64,000 nt of DNA, taken from assembly GCF_008642335.1 (NCBI RefSeq), contig NZ_CP029191.1, positions 2,170,001-2,234,000 of the forward strand. The letters are read 5' to 3'. The first letter of the stretch is position 1. The number at the start of each line of letters is the position of its first letter. Position numbers and translations under genes: made by a program. Positions 23,441 to 32,260 of the stretch are shown here, piece after piece. Below the pieces are notes generated by a model. The model worked only from the letters and a program-made list of their open reading frames with translations, did not search any database and was not told the DNA's origin. This stretch comes from Streptomyces venezuelae. GTDB lineage: Bacteria > Actinomycetota > Actinomycetes > Streptomycetales > Streptomycetaceae.

Positions 23441-23469
23441 TTGACCGGGCGAAGTAACCGCTTTAGATT
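23441..23469 (+). promoter_or_regulatory. Promoter of sugar ABC operon with embedded operator-like site
   Basis: TTGACC (23441-23446) and TAGATT (23464-23469) are spaced by 17 bp, close to the vegetative consensus. The spacer and -10 contain GTAACCGCTTTA (23454-23465), which matches the upstream operator GTAACCGGTTAC at 9 of 12 positions, so a repressor bound there would block polymerase. Confidence 0.65.
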
Positions 23470-23503
23470 CCGGGCACCTTATTCCGACGACGGAGGGGTT
23501 GCC

Positions 23504-24499
23504 GTGCCGACGGTGACGAAGGAACGGGCGGAAACCGAGGCGGTGAAGCCGCCCGGCAGCAGTAAGAGTGGGTCAAGTGGTGCGAAATCGGGGCGCGGTG
23601 AGCTGTGGAAACGGTTTCAGCGCACGCGTGTCCTGGTGCTGCTCATGGTGCCGGGCCTCGTGTACTTCCTGGTCTTCCACTACGGCGCCTTCGTCGCCAA
23701 CGCGGTGGCCTTCAAGGAGTACGTCCCCTTCGACGGACTGTGGGCCAGCCCGTGGGTGGGCACGGAGAACTTCTCGCGGATGTTCGGCGACCCGGACTTC
23801 TGGCACGCGACGTGGAACACCCTCTTCATCGCCGTGCTGCAGCTCGTCTTCTTCTTCCCGGCGCCGCTCGGCCTCGCGCTGCTCCTGCACAGCCTGACGT
23901 CCGATCTGCTGCGTCGTTTCACGCAGTCCGTGATCTATCTGCCGCACTTCCTCTCGTGGGTCGTCGTGGTCGCGCTCTTCCAGCAAGTGCTCAGTGACAC
24001 CGGGCTGTTGAACACCTTCCTGAGCGACTCGGGGCTGCACACCGTCGACATCATCGGCAACCCGGACGCGTACAAGCCGCTCGTCGTCATCGAGGTGATC
24101 TGGAAGGACGCCGGCTGGGGGACGATCATCTTCCTCGCCGCGCTGATGCAGGTCGACGAGCAGTTGTACGAGGCCTCGGCAATCGACGGGGCCGGCCCCT
24201 GGCGGCGGTTCTGGCACGTCACGCTGCCCAGCATCCGGCCCATCGTCATCCTGCTGTTGATCATGCGGCTGGGCGACATCCTCTCCGTCGGCTTCGAACA
24301 GATGCTGTTGCAGCGGCAGTCGGTGGGCCCCGAGGTCGGTGAGGTGCTCGACACCTTCGTCTTCTGGCAGGGCATCGTCGGGGGCGACACCGGCTATGCG
24401 GCGGCTGCGGGTCTGTTCAAGGGCGTCGTCGGTGCGGTGCTCGTCTTCACCGCCAACCGGATCGCCCATCGGCTCGGCGAGCAGGGGGTCTACAAGTGA
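23504..24499 (+). CDS. Carbohydrate ABC transporter permease (LplB/YtcP-like)
   Basis: 331 aa. GTG 23504 follows GGAGGGG. A long polar N-terminus of about 45 residues precedes six membrane segments (first VLVLLMVPGLVYFLVFHY). The cytoplasmic EAA loop is clear: QLYEASAIDGAGPWRRFWHVTLPSIRP. It forms a heterodimeric channel with the next permease; their genes overlap by 4 bp (GTGA). No ATPase gene is in the operon, as usual in Streptomyces where a shared MsiK-type ATPase serves many sugar importers. Confidence 0.88.
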   Translation: MPTVTKERAETEAVKPPGSSKSGSSGAKSGRGELWKRFQRTRVLVLLMVPGLVYFLVFHYGAFVANAVAFKEYVPFDGLWASPWVGTENFSRMFGDPDFWHATWNTLFIAVLQLVFFFPAPLGLALLLHSLTSDLLRRFTQSVIYLPHFLSWVVVVALFQQVLSDTGLLNTFLSDSGLHTVDIIGNPDAYKPLVVIEVIWKDAGWGTIIFLAALMQVDEQLYEASAIDGAGPWRRFWHVTLPSIRPIVILLLIMRLGDILSVGFEQMLLQRQSVGPEVGEVLDTFVFWQGIVGGDTGYAAAAGLFKGVVGAVLVFTANRIAHRLGEQGVYK

Positions 24500-25392
24500 G
24501 TACCGGTCACGTCACCAGGCCCGCCTGGATGGAGAAGCCGCGGGTCGCGACCAAGGTCGCCAAGGGCGTCGCGGTGGGCGTCGTTCTCGCGCTCGTGCTC
24601 ATTCCGTTCCTCGTCATCGTCTCGACCTCCCTCGCCTCCAACCGCGAGGTCGTGGAGAACGGCGGCTGGGTGCTGTGGCCGAGCGATCCGAGCCTGCGCG
24701 CCTACCGGACGATCCTCGACGGCGGCATCGTCACCAAGGCGCTCGGCGTCAGCGTCGGCCTCACCGTCGTCGGCACGCTCTTCTCGCTCGCGTGCACCAC
24801 CTTCCTCGCGTACGCGCTGGCCCGCCCCGGTGTCTTCGGCGGCAAGCCCGTGCTGCTGCTCATCCTGTTCACGTTTCTCTTCCCACCCGGCATGATTCCC
24901 GCGTTCCTGCTGGTCAAGGGCATGGGAATGATGGATACGTACGCCGCGCTCGTCGCGCCCGTGCTCATCAACGTCTTCAATCTGATCGTGCTGCGCGGCT
25001 TCTTCCAGGGGATTCCCGAGGAGCTGTACGAGGCGGCCAGGCTCGACGGCGCCGGGGACTGGCAGATCCTGTGGCGGATCGTGCTCCCGCTCTCCAAGGC
25101 GGCGCTCGCCGTGGTCTCCCTCTTCTACGCCGTGAGCTACTGGAACGCCTGGTTCCACGCCTCCATCTACATGGAGTCCGGCCACTGGCCGCTGTCGCAG
25201 GTGCTGCGCACATACGTCATCGGCGGCTCACAGATCGCCGACACCGGCCTGAGCGAGGCCGGCATGGTCTCCGCCCCGCAGACGACGCAGATGGCCGTCC
25301 TGGTGATCGCCACCGTGCCGATCCTGCTCGTCTACCCCTTCCTGCAGAAGTACTTCACCAAGGGCGTGCTCACCGGCGCCATCAAGAGCTGA
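24496..25392 (+). CDS. Carbohydrate ABC transporter permease (second subunit)
   Basis: 298 aa, GTG start overlapping the previous stop. Six membrane segments, the first at VAVGVVLALVLIPFLVIVST. EAA motif ELYEAARLDGAGDWQILWRIVLPLSK. It pairs with the upstream permease for import of an oligosaccharide delivered by the lipoprotein encoded next. The LplB/LplC/LplA-type trio is often linked to plant- or microbe-derived oligosaccharides, but no glycosidase lies here to name the sugar. Confidence 0.88.
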   Translation: MSTGHVTRPAWMEKPRVATKVAKGVAVGVVLALVLIPFLVIVSTSLASNREVVENGGWVLWPSDPSLRAYRTILDGGIVTKALGVSVGLTVVGTLFSLACTTFLAYALARPGVFGGKPVLLLILFTFLFPPGMIPAFLLVKGMGMMDTYAALVAPVLINVFNLIVLRGFFQGIPEELYEAARLDGAGDWQILWRIVLPLSKAALAVVSLFYAVSYWNAWFHASIYMESGHWPLSQVLRTYVIGGSQIADTGLSEAGMVSAPQTTQMAVLVIATVPILLVYPFLQKYFTKGVLTGAIKS

Positions 25393-25426
25393 TACCTCAC
25401 CTCGTCGTACAGAAGGGCTCCTTCAC

Positions 25427-27079
25427 GTGTCCGGTTCCTCGATGTCGCGCCGTACCCTGCTCCGTTCCATGGCCGTCGGCGGCGCCGCCCTGGCCGCCCC
25501 CGCCGTCCTCACCGCCTGCTCCACCGATTCGAGCGGCGGCGGCAACGTCTCCAACGCCGGGAAGAAGGCGGCGCCCTGGCCGACGTACGCCCCGGCGAAG
25601 GGCCCCACGCCCGACCTCGCGCCGACCGCCGAGGGCGTGCAGCCCGGGTACACCAAGTACCCGGAGAAGCTGGTCCGTGCGACGGCCGAGAAGCCGGGCA
25701 CCGGCAAGCAGAAGATCAAGGTCATGACGATCACGTACGGCACCCCGCCGAAGCCGGTCGGCCGCAACGAGTACTGGCAGGCCGTCAACGAGGCGCTGGG
25801 CGTCGAGGTCGAGTTCACCGTCGTGCCCGACGCGGACTTCCGCGCCAAGATGTCCACGCTCATGTCGGGCGACGACCTGCCCGACATGATCAACTTCGGT
25901 GGCGGGTACGTACTGCCGCGCGAGTCGCAGTTCGTGAAGGCGCGGTGCGCCGACCTGAGCGAGTACCTGTCCGGTGACGCCGTCAAGGACTATCCGAACC
26001 TCGCGAACATCCCCACGTACGCCTGGGAGGGCATGGGGCGCATCGCCGGGCGCATCTACGGGCTGCCGATCGAGCGGGCCAAGGTGCAGGGCGCGATGTT
26101 CATCAACCGGGAGGCGTTCGACGAGGCGGGGTACCGGCCGGGGATGTCCGCGCCCGACTTCCACGCGATGGCCGAGGAGGCCTCGCAGGGCAAGAAGTTC
26201 GCCCTCGGCGCCTCCACGGTGGGGTTCTACGGGTACCTGTACCACGCCATGTGGCACGGCGCGCCCAACCAGTGGCAGATCAAGGGCGGCAAGGCCACCG
26301 ACATGTACGGGACCGACGCGTTCAAGGCGGCGCTGGAGTACATGGCGAAGCTGCGCGAGGCGGGCGCGTACAACCCGGACGCCACGTCGATCTCCCAGGT
26401 CGACCTGAAGACCCAGTTCTACAACGGGACCGTCCGCTCGATGACGGACGGCTGGGGCGCCGTCATCTCCAACGCGCAGGGCATCAAGGACGAGTTCACC
26501 CTCGATGTGGCCGAGCCCTACGCGGTCGACGGTGTGACACCCGTCTACCAGCAGAACCGCGGCTGTTTCGGCTACACCGTCGTCAAGAAGGCCTCCAAGG
26601 AGCGCGTCGAGCTGATGCTCCGCGTACTGAACTGGCTCGCCTCGCCGTTCGGCACGAAGGAGTACGAGCTGATGCACTACGGAGTGGAGGGCACCCACTT
26701 CAAGTACAACAAGGACGGCGATCCGGTCGCCACGGAGACCGGCCTCATCGACTCCAAGACCAACCTGCCCTTCCCGTACCTGATGGACGCCCCGCAGCCG
26801 CTGTACTTCCCCGGCTTCCCCGACCTCACGACTCGGCTGCACGCCTGGGAGAAGAAGGTCGTCCCGCTCCTCGTGCCCGACGACCACTGGGGGCTGATGT
26901 CGGAGACGTTCAACCGGCAGGGCGCCACGATGCAGCAGATCATCGAGGACGGCGTGACGGCCGTCGTCTCCGGCCGCAAGAAGCTCTCCGACTGGGACGG
27001 CATCCACCGGAAGTGGCAGTCGCAGGGCGGCAAGCGGGCCGCGGAGGAGTTCCTGAAGGAGTACGAGGCCGCGCACTGA
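25427..27079 (+). CDS. Solute-binding lipoprotein of sugar ABC transporter (LplA-like)
   Basis: 550 aa, GTG 25427. The N-terminus combines a twin-arginine motif (SRRTLLRSMAVGG) with a lipobox (AVLTAC), giving a Tat-exported lipoprotein. The mature part is a long extracellular binding protein (family 1/LplA group): KIKVMTITYGTPPKP, MSGDDLPDMINFGGGY, and GRIYGLPIERAKVQGAMFIN. At about 550 aa it is of the long type found with LplB/LplC permeases. The third gene of the operon, 34 bp after the permease. Confidence 0.88.
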   Translation: MSGSSMSRRTLLRSMAVGGAALAAPAVLTACSTDSSGGGNVSNAGKKAAPWPTYAPAKGPTPDLAPTAEGVQPGYTKYPEKLVRATAEKPGTGKQKIKVMTITYGTPPKPVGRNEYWQAVNEALGVEVEFTVVPDADFRAKMSTLMSGDDLPDMINFGGGYVLPRESQFVKARCADLSEYLSGDAVKDYPNLANIPTYAWEGMGRIAGRIYGLPIERAKVQGAMFINREAFDEAGYRPGMSAPDFHAMAEEASQGKKFALGASTVGFYGYLYHAMWHGAPNQWQIKGGKATDMYGTDAFKAALEYMAKLREAGAYNPDATSISQVDLKTQFYNGTVRSMTDGWGAVISNAQGIKDEFTLDVAEPYAVDGVTPVYQQNRGCFGYTVVKKASKERVELMLRVLNWLASPFGTKEYELMHYGVEGTHFKYNKDGDPVATETGLIDSKTNLPFPYLMDAPQPLYFPGFPDLTTRLHAWEKKVVPLLVPDDHWGLMSETFNRQGATMQQIIEDGVTAVVSGRKKLSDWDGIHRKWQSQGGKRAAEEFLKEYEAAH

Positions 27080-27134
27080 CCCACGAGTACGGGGACGGGA
27101 TACGGTCGGCCGATGGGCAGGAGAGGGAGACACA

Positions 27135-28190
27135 GTGGGTGAGCGGGTCACCATCCGCGAGGTGGCCGCGCGCGCGGGCGTCTCGGTAGCGACCGTCTCG
27201 CGGGTCCTCGCGGGCAACTACCCGACGTCCACGGCGTCGCGCGCCAAGGTGCTGCGGGCGGTCAAGGATCTGGACTACGTCGCCAACGCGCACGCGCGCG
27301 CGTTGGCGGGCGCGGGACGCAAGACGATCGCGGTCCTCATGTTCGACGTGGTGGGCGCGTTCTACGCGCAGGTCGCGCAGGGCGTCGAGATGGAGGCCGC
27401 CCAGCACGGCAGGCTCACCCTGGTCGCGTCCACGGGCAGCGATCCGGCGCGTGAGCTGGCCCTGGTCCAGATGATGCGCGAGCAGGCCGCGGAAGCGGTG
27501 ATGCTGGTGGGCGGTGTCGTGCAGGACGACGAGTACCGGCAGCGGATGGCGCGCTACGCCGAGGCGCTCGCGGCGGCGGGTTCCCGCCTCGTGCTGTGCG
27601 GGCGCCCCGCGCCGACGCCGGACGTGCCCGCGCTGGTCGTGGAGTACGACAACGAGGCGGGCGCCCACGCGGTGACCAGCCACCTGCTCGGCGCCGGGCA
27701 CCGGCGGATCGCCCTGCTCGGCTACGAGCCGGGCAACACGACCGGCGAGGACCGTCTCGCCGGGTTCCTCCGGGCGCTGGACGACCACGGGGTGCCGCGC
27801 GGCGACGCGGTCCTGCACGGGACGGGCTTCGGGCAGAACCACGGCTACGAAGCGATGCGCGACCTCCTCCAAAAGGCTGACGGCAGGCCGGACTTCACGG
27901 CTGTCTTCGCGGGCGACGACCGGGCGGCGGCCGCGGCGATCATCGCGCTGCGGGAGTACGGGCTGCGGGTCCCCGAGGACATGTCGGTGGTCGGCTACAA
28001 CGATGACCCGGTGGCGGGCGACATCACGCCCGGCCTGACGACGGTCCACATCCCCGCCGAGGAGATGGGCCGTACGGCGGTACGCCGCGCTCTGTCGGGC
28101 TCGGCGCGGGCGGGCCAGGAGCGCCATGTCCTGGGCACGCACATCGTCATCCGGGACAGTGTGCGGCGGGTCCGGGGGGACGGGGGCTAG
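27135..28190 (+). CDS. LacI-family regulator of the sugar ABC operon
   Basis: 351 aa, GTG 27135 after GAGAGGGAG. HTH ERVTIREVAARAGVSVATVSR, hinge YVANAHARALAGAG, and effector domain (IAVLMFDVVGAFY, FAGDDRAAAAAIIALREYG, SVVGYNDDPVAGD). It follows the binding-protein gene by 55 bp and very likely binds the GTAACCGGTTAC site upstream of the operon. Its 3' end overlaps the convergent hydrolase gene by 44 bp. Confidence 0.9.
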   Translation: MGERVTIREVAARAGVSVATVSRVLAGNYPTSTASRAKVLRAVKDLDYVANAHARALAGAGRKTIAVLMFDVVGAFYAQVAQGVEMEAAQHGRLTLVASTGSDPARELALVQMMREQAAEAVMLVGGVVQDDEYRQRMARYAEALAAAGSRLVLCGRPAPTPDVPALVVEYDNEAGAHAVTSHLLGAGHRRIALLGYEPGNTTGEDRLAGFLRALDDHGVPRGDAVLHGTGFGQNHGYEAMRDLLQKADGRPDFTAVFAGDDRAAAAAIIALREYGLRVPEDMSVVGYNDDPVAGDITPGLTTVHIPAEEMGRTAVRRALSGSARAGQERHVLGTHIVIRDSVRRVRGDGG

Positions 28191-29004
28191 CTCCTGCCGC
28201 AAGCACCGCGCGCGCGACCTCCCCGGGGCGGTCGCGCATCACCAGGTGGCCGGACGGGGCCGCCACGCCGAAGGCCGCGTCGAGGGCGTGGGCGAGTCGT
28301 CGCTGGCGGTCGAGCCAGCGGTGCGGGCCGCTGCCCGGGTGCGCGGCGAGTACGGTCACGGGGACGCCCCGCGGGAGAGGCAGGCGGCGTCGGAGCGCGG
28401 CGAGTTCGCGGGCCGCGTCGCCGTACGTCACGTACTCCATGAGCGCCGCCCGCCACACCCTGCTGCCTCCGTAGAGCCATGCCCACGGCGTCGGCGCCGT
28501 CAGGCGGCGCAGGGTCGGTCCCACCGCCCGCGGCAGTCCCGTCGCGCACAGCAGCGCGCCGCACGCGCGCGTGGCCGCCACCCGCACGCCGCGCGGCAGC
28601 AGTGTGCGCGGCCGTTCCTCCACGCTGGAGTCGACGAGCACGAGCCCCTCCGTGCGCTGCGGGTACAGCCGTGCGAACGCCTCCGCGTGGAATCCGGCGA
28701 GCGAGTGACCGACCACCGTCACCCGCGCCGTGCCGAGCCCCACCGCGTCCAGGACCCGCAGGATCCGCTCCGCCTCGCCCCGCACGGTGGGCGCCACGCG
28801 CGCGTGGCCGCTGAGTCCGAGGCCAGGCCGGTCGAACCGGACCACGGTCCGGTGTGGGGCGAGCAGCGCCGCCACCGGGTCCCAGTCGAACCAGCCGAGC
28901 CCGAGCCCGGCGCCGAGCACGCACACCGGTCCGGTGCCCGTCACCTCGACGTGGTGCGGCACGCCCTCGACTCGTACGAACCCGCCCTGTACGAACGTCG
29001 TCAC
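28147..29004 (-). CDS. Alpha/beta hydrolase
   Basis: 285 aa, GTG 29004 overlapping the stop of the DUF998 gene (GTGA). Alpha/beta-hydrolase fold: FDRPGLGLSGHA, nucleophile elbow VVGHSLAGFHAEAF (Ser), and the late His in APSGHLVMRDRP. Ester or amide hydrolase of unknown substrate; no signal peptide. Last gene of a three-gene overlapping operon with a permease and a DUF998 membrane protein. The tail overlaps the LacI gene by 44 bp. Confidence 0.83.
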   Translation of the reverse strand: MTTFVQGGFVRVEGVPHHVEVTGTGPVCVLGAGLGLGWFDWDPVAALLAPHRTVVRFDRPGLGLSGHARVAPTVRGEAERILRVLDAVGLGTARVTVVGHSLAGFHAEAFARLYPQRTEGLVLVDSSVEERPRTLLPRGVRVAATRACGALLCATGLPRAVGPTLRRLTAPTPWAWLYGGSRVWRAALMEYVTYGDAARELAALRRRLPLPRGVPVTVLAAHPGSGPHRWLDRQRRLAHALDAAFGVAAPSGHLVMRDRPGEVARAVLAAGASPRPPGPAAHCPG

Positions 29005-29726
29005 TCCCGCCGCGCCTCCGCCGCCGCATCCCACGCGAGGACGACGAGCCACACCGCGATGAACAGCACCTGCAGCCGCTGCCCCATCCCGAGGCCCCAC
29101 GTCCCGTGCCCGGCCTCGAACGCGGCGATGGACGCCAGGGTCCAGCCGGTGGCGGCCAGTTCGAGGACGACGAGGAACGGTCCCGTGCGCGCGAGCACGG
29201 GCCAGGACGCGGCACGGCGGCGGGCGGCGACGGTGAGGAGCACCATGCCGACCAGCGCCCCGGTGACGGCGAGGCTGCTGCTGACCGCGTGCGCGGAGTG
29301 CGTCCAGGGCACCTCGCCCGCCCGCACCCGCGCGGCGCAGCCGGGGTCGGCGGTCGCCGCGCAGCTCAGCGGCAGTCGTGAGTCGGCGACGGTGGCCGCG
29401 CCGAACAGCGCGAGTCCCGCCCAGCCGACCGCGGAGAGCCACGTCCGAGGCGTCGGTCGGACCGTGAGCGCCCACACCGCGCCCGCGAGGACGAGGAGCC
29501 CCGCGAAGAGGTCCACGGTGCGGAAGAACGTCCCGTACGGCTGGTCCTCGGCGGCGAGTTCGCTGACGTACGCCGTGCGGGGCGAGAGCCCGGTCGGCAG
29601 GAACACCTCGACCGACCAGGTGCTGTACGCGAGGGCGCCGGCCAGCAGGAGACCCGCGAGGACGAGGGGGGCGGCTGCCGTCGTGGGGGACGACATCGAC
29701 GGGTGGTACACGCTATTTCGGCTCAT
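29001..29726 (-). CDS. DUF998 integral membrane protein
   Basis: 241 aa with about six membrane segments (for example PLVLAGLLLAGALAYSTWSV and LFAGLLVLAGAVWALTV). The extracellular loop carries SRLPLSCAATADPGCAARV with two Cys that may form a disulfide. DUF998 proteins have no established activity. ATG 29726 overlaps the permease gene by 14 bp and has AAGGG upstream; a second ATG at 29696 lacks one. Confidence 0.8.
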   Translation of the reverse strand: MSRNSVYHPSMSSPTTAAAPLVLAGLLLAGALAYSTWSVEVFLPTGLSPRTAYVSELAAEDQPYGTFFRTVDLFAGLLVLAGAVWALTVRPTPRTWLSAVGWAGLALFGAATVADSRLPLSCAATADPGCAARVRAGEVPWTHSAHAVSSSLAVTGALVGMVLLTVAARRRAASWPVLARTGPFLVVLELAATGWTLASIAAFEAGHGTWGLGMGQRLQVLFIAVWLVVLAWDAAAEARRE

Positions 29727-31188
29727 GTGTTGCCCTTGTCGCCCTGTGGTCGGGGTGGATCCAGCCGGGTTTGCGGTACTTGAGGAAGGCGGCGGGTGCC
29801 AGGACGCCGAGCGCGAGCAGGCCGCCGCCGACGATCAGGAGGTAGCGCCACAGCGGGCCCTTGCCGAACTGGTCGGGCGGTACGAACCCGATGACGAGCG
29901 CGGCGAGCGAGGCGACGAATCCGACGGCCGCGACGACCTTCACGGCGGGGACCACGAAGCCGCGCGGCACCTCCGGCTGCGACGCCCGCAGCCGTACGAC
30001 GGCCACGAACATCAGCAGGTACGCGATGAGGTAGATCTGCACGGTGATGACGGAGAACATCCAGTACGCGCTGGAGACGTCGTCACTGAAGGCGTACAGG
30101 ACGCCGATCAGCGTGGTGACGACGCCCTGCGCGACCATGATGTTGCGCGGGACGCCCGCCTTGTTGAACTTCTGCAGGACCGGCGGCAGATAGCCCTCCT
30201 GCCGGGCGAGGGTGACCAGCCCCTTCGCGGGGCCGGCGAGCCAGGTGAGCATGCCGCCGAGCGCGGCCATGACGAGCATGATCCCGACGACCTTCGTCAG
30301 CCAGCCGACGTGGAAGTGGTCGAAGAACGCCTGGAAGGCCTGCATCAGGCCGGCGGTGAGGCTGAGCTGCTCCGACGGCATGACCCAGCTGATGGCCAGG
30401 GCCGGAAGGATGAAGATCAGCAGGACGAGGCCGGTGGCGAGGAAGATCGAGCGCGGGTACTCGGCGCGGGGGTGGCGCAGCGACGACACGTGGACGCCGT
30501 TCATCTCCATGCCCGCGTAGGAGAGGAAGTTGTTGACGATGAGGACCAGGCTGGCGAGGCCGGTCCACGGGGGCAGCCAGTGGTCGGGGCTCATGGGCGC
30601 GGCGGACGCGTTGCCCTCCCCCAGGAAGACGAGGCCGAGAACAACGAGGACGACACCGGGGACGAGGGTGCCGATGATCAGCCCCAGGGAGGAGAGCCCG
30701 GCGACCGTCTTGGTGCCCCGACAGGTCACCCAGACGCCTGTCCAGTAGATGACGACGATGACGATCGCTACGTAGGGGCCGTTTTCGGCGAGGCTCGGAT
30801 GGATGACGTACGCGAACGTCGAGGCCACGTAGGCGAGCAGGCTCGGGTAGTACGCGATGGTCATGGCGAACTGGCACCACACGGCGACGAACCCCAGCGG
30901 CCTGCCCAGCGCCTCGCTCACCCACCGGTAGATGCCGCCCGACCACCCGGAGGCGAGCTCGGCGCCGACGAGGGCGGTGGGGAGCAGGAAGACGACGGCG
31001 GGCAGGAGGTAGAGGAAGACGGCGGCCAGTCCGTAGATGGCCATCGCCGGCGAGGGACGCAGACTGGCGACGGACGCGGTGGTCATCAGGGCGAGCGTCA
31101 CCCAGGAGATGAACTGCCGCGGAATGGCGGGGTCCGGTTCCGGCAGGCTTCCCGCACGGGTTTGCCGCGGTTCGTCCGTGTTCGTCAT
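29713..31188 (-). CDS. APC-family amino acid permease
   Basis: 491 aa, about 12 membrane segments. Seen: LPTALVGAELASGWSGGIYRWVSEALG (consensus segment of APC transporters), NNFLSYAGMEMNGVHVSSL, and GMLTWLAGPAKGLVTLARQEGYLPP. The overall form resembles the glutamate:GABA antiporter/YjeM subgroup; substrate unknown. First gene of the overlapping operon with DUF998 and hydrolase genes. ATG 31188 precedes the conserved core by about 25 residues. Confidence 0.87.
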   Translation of the reverse strand: MTNTDEPRQTRAGSLPEPDPAIPRQFISWVTLALMTTASVASLRPSPAMAIYGLAAVFLYLLPAVVFLLPTALVGAELASGWSGGIYRWVSEALGRPLGFVAVWCQFAMTIAYYPSLLAYVASTFAYVIHPSLAENGPYVAIVIVVIYWTGVWVTCRGTKTVAGLSSLGLIIGTLVPGVVLVVLGLVFLGEGNASAAPMSPDHWLPPWTGLASLVLIVNNFLSYAGMEMNGVHVSSLRHPRAEYPRSIFLATGLVLLIFILPALAISWVMPSEQLSLTAGLMQAFQAFFDHFHVGWLTKVVGIMLVMAALGGMLTWLAGPAKGLVTLARQEGYLPPVLQKFNKAGVPRNIMVAQGVVTTLIGVLYAFSDDVSSAYWMFSVITVQIYLIAYLLMFVAVVRLRASQPEVPRGFVVPAVKVVAAVGFVASLAALVIGFVPPDQFGKGPLWRYLLIVGGGLLALGVLAPAAFLKYRKPGWIHPDHRATRATHEPK

Positions 31189-31258
31189 GCGCTCATGATC
31201 GTCGGAGCGGCGGGGGCGCGCATGTCGCCGCATACCCGGCGGGGGTAAGGTCTGGCGC

Positions 31259-32125
31259 ATGGCGAGGACGAGTCCGAGGGGCGGCGAGGGGCACGGGCGG
31301 CTGCTGCTGCTCGCGGCGCTGCTGCTCGGGATCGTGACGATGCATACGTTGGGGCATCCCTCGGGCGGTCACGGGGGTGGGCCCGAACCGGCCGCGATGC
31401 GGCACGCCGACGCCGGCACACCGGCCCAGCGCACGCTGGGCATGCTGCACCACGGGGCGGACGCGGCACCGCGGGAACGCGACGCGACCGCCGGCAGGCA
31501 GGCGACCACGCCGCACAACCGCGACGCGAGCACCCGCCCACAGGCCGCAGCCGTGCCGCGCGAACGCGGTACCGCCGCCAACCGGTCGGCCGCCGCACGC
31601 CGGGACGGCGTCGTGCCGCCCGAACACGATGCGGCCATCCGGCCGTCGGCCGCCATGCCGCGTGAACGCGGCACCACCGCCCGCCAGGCGTTGGCCCCAG
31701 CAGTGGACGGACGCGGGACCGCTGCCCACGAGTCGGCGGCCGCCGCGTCTCGGTCCGGCGTCGCCCGGGACCGCCGCGAGGTCGCCGCCCGTCAGGCGGG
31801 GGCGGCCGCCCCGCGCCCCGGCGCCGCCGCACACCAGCCTGTCCCCGGGCACGAGCGGGATGCCGCGCCCGCGTCCGGGCGGGTTGCCGATGCTCCGTCC
31901 GGATCGGGCAGCGGCATGGGCATGGGCACGGGCATGGATCCGCTGTCCGTGTGCCTTGCGGTGCTGGGCGCGTTCACGCTTCTCGTGCTCGTGCGGGCCG
32001 GGCTGCTGCGGCCGGGTGGGGTCGTCGACCGTTCGCGCGCGCCGGGACGGCTCCTGTACACGCTGCGGCCCAACCCGCCGCCGCCTCGCATACTCCTCTC
32101 CCGCCTGTCGGTGCTGCGCATTTAG
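31259..32125 (+). CDS. Membrane protein with MHTLGHP motif and expanded Ala/Arg repeat region (DUF6153-like)
   Basis: 288 aa. The ends are conserved-looking: N-terminal segment LLLLAALLLGIVTMHTLGHP and C-terminal segment DPLSVCLAVLGAFTLLVLVRAGLL followed by LRPNPPPPRILLSRLSVLRI. I recall this two-helix form as the DUF6153 family in Streptomyces, not tested. Between them lies about 130 residues of low-complexity Ala/Arg/Pro/His sequence with recurring PRERG(T)A, RDAxxxxQA and AAxRR units, which looks like internal expansion. A Met/Gly-rich run (GSGMGMGTGMD) adjoins the second helix. It precedes a multicopper oxidase gene by 135 bp, so a copper-related role is plausible. Confidence 0.65.
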   Translation: MARTSPRGGEGHGRLLLLAALLLGIVTMHTLGHPSGGHGGGPEPAAMRHADAGTPAQRTLGMLHHGADAAPRERDATAGRQATTPHNRDASTRPQAAAVPRERGTAANRSAAARRDGVVPPEHDAAIRPSAAMPRERGTTARQALAPAVDGRGTAAHESAAAASRSGVARDRREVAARQAGAAAPRPGAAAHQPVPGHERDAAPASGRVADAPSGSGSGMGMGTGMDPLSVCLAVLGAFTLLVLVRAGLLRPGGVVDRSRAPGRLLYTLRPNPPPPRILLSRLSVLRI

Positions 32126-32260
32126 GCCTGCGCACCGGCTGCTTCGTGCTGCCCGTCGAACGCGTGGGGTCCCGATGGGAGCCCGCGGGTGGCGAGCGGC
32201 GCGCCAGAAGCAGCAGACGCGTCCAGCCGCACGCACCACACGACGAGGTGTCACTCAGTC

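Noticed and set aside
28126..31248. 1040-aa plus-strand open frame opposite the permease operon
   Set aside because: Antisense translation with skewed Asp/Glu/Arg content; the minus-strand genes have membrane and active-site motifs and coupled starts.
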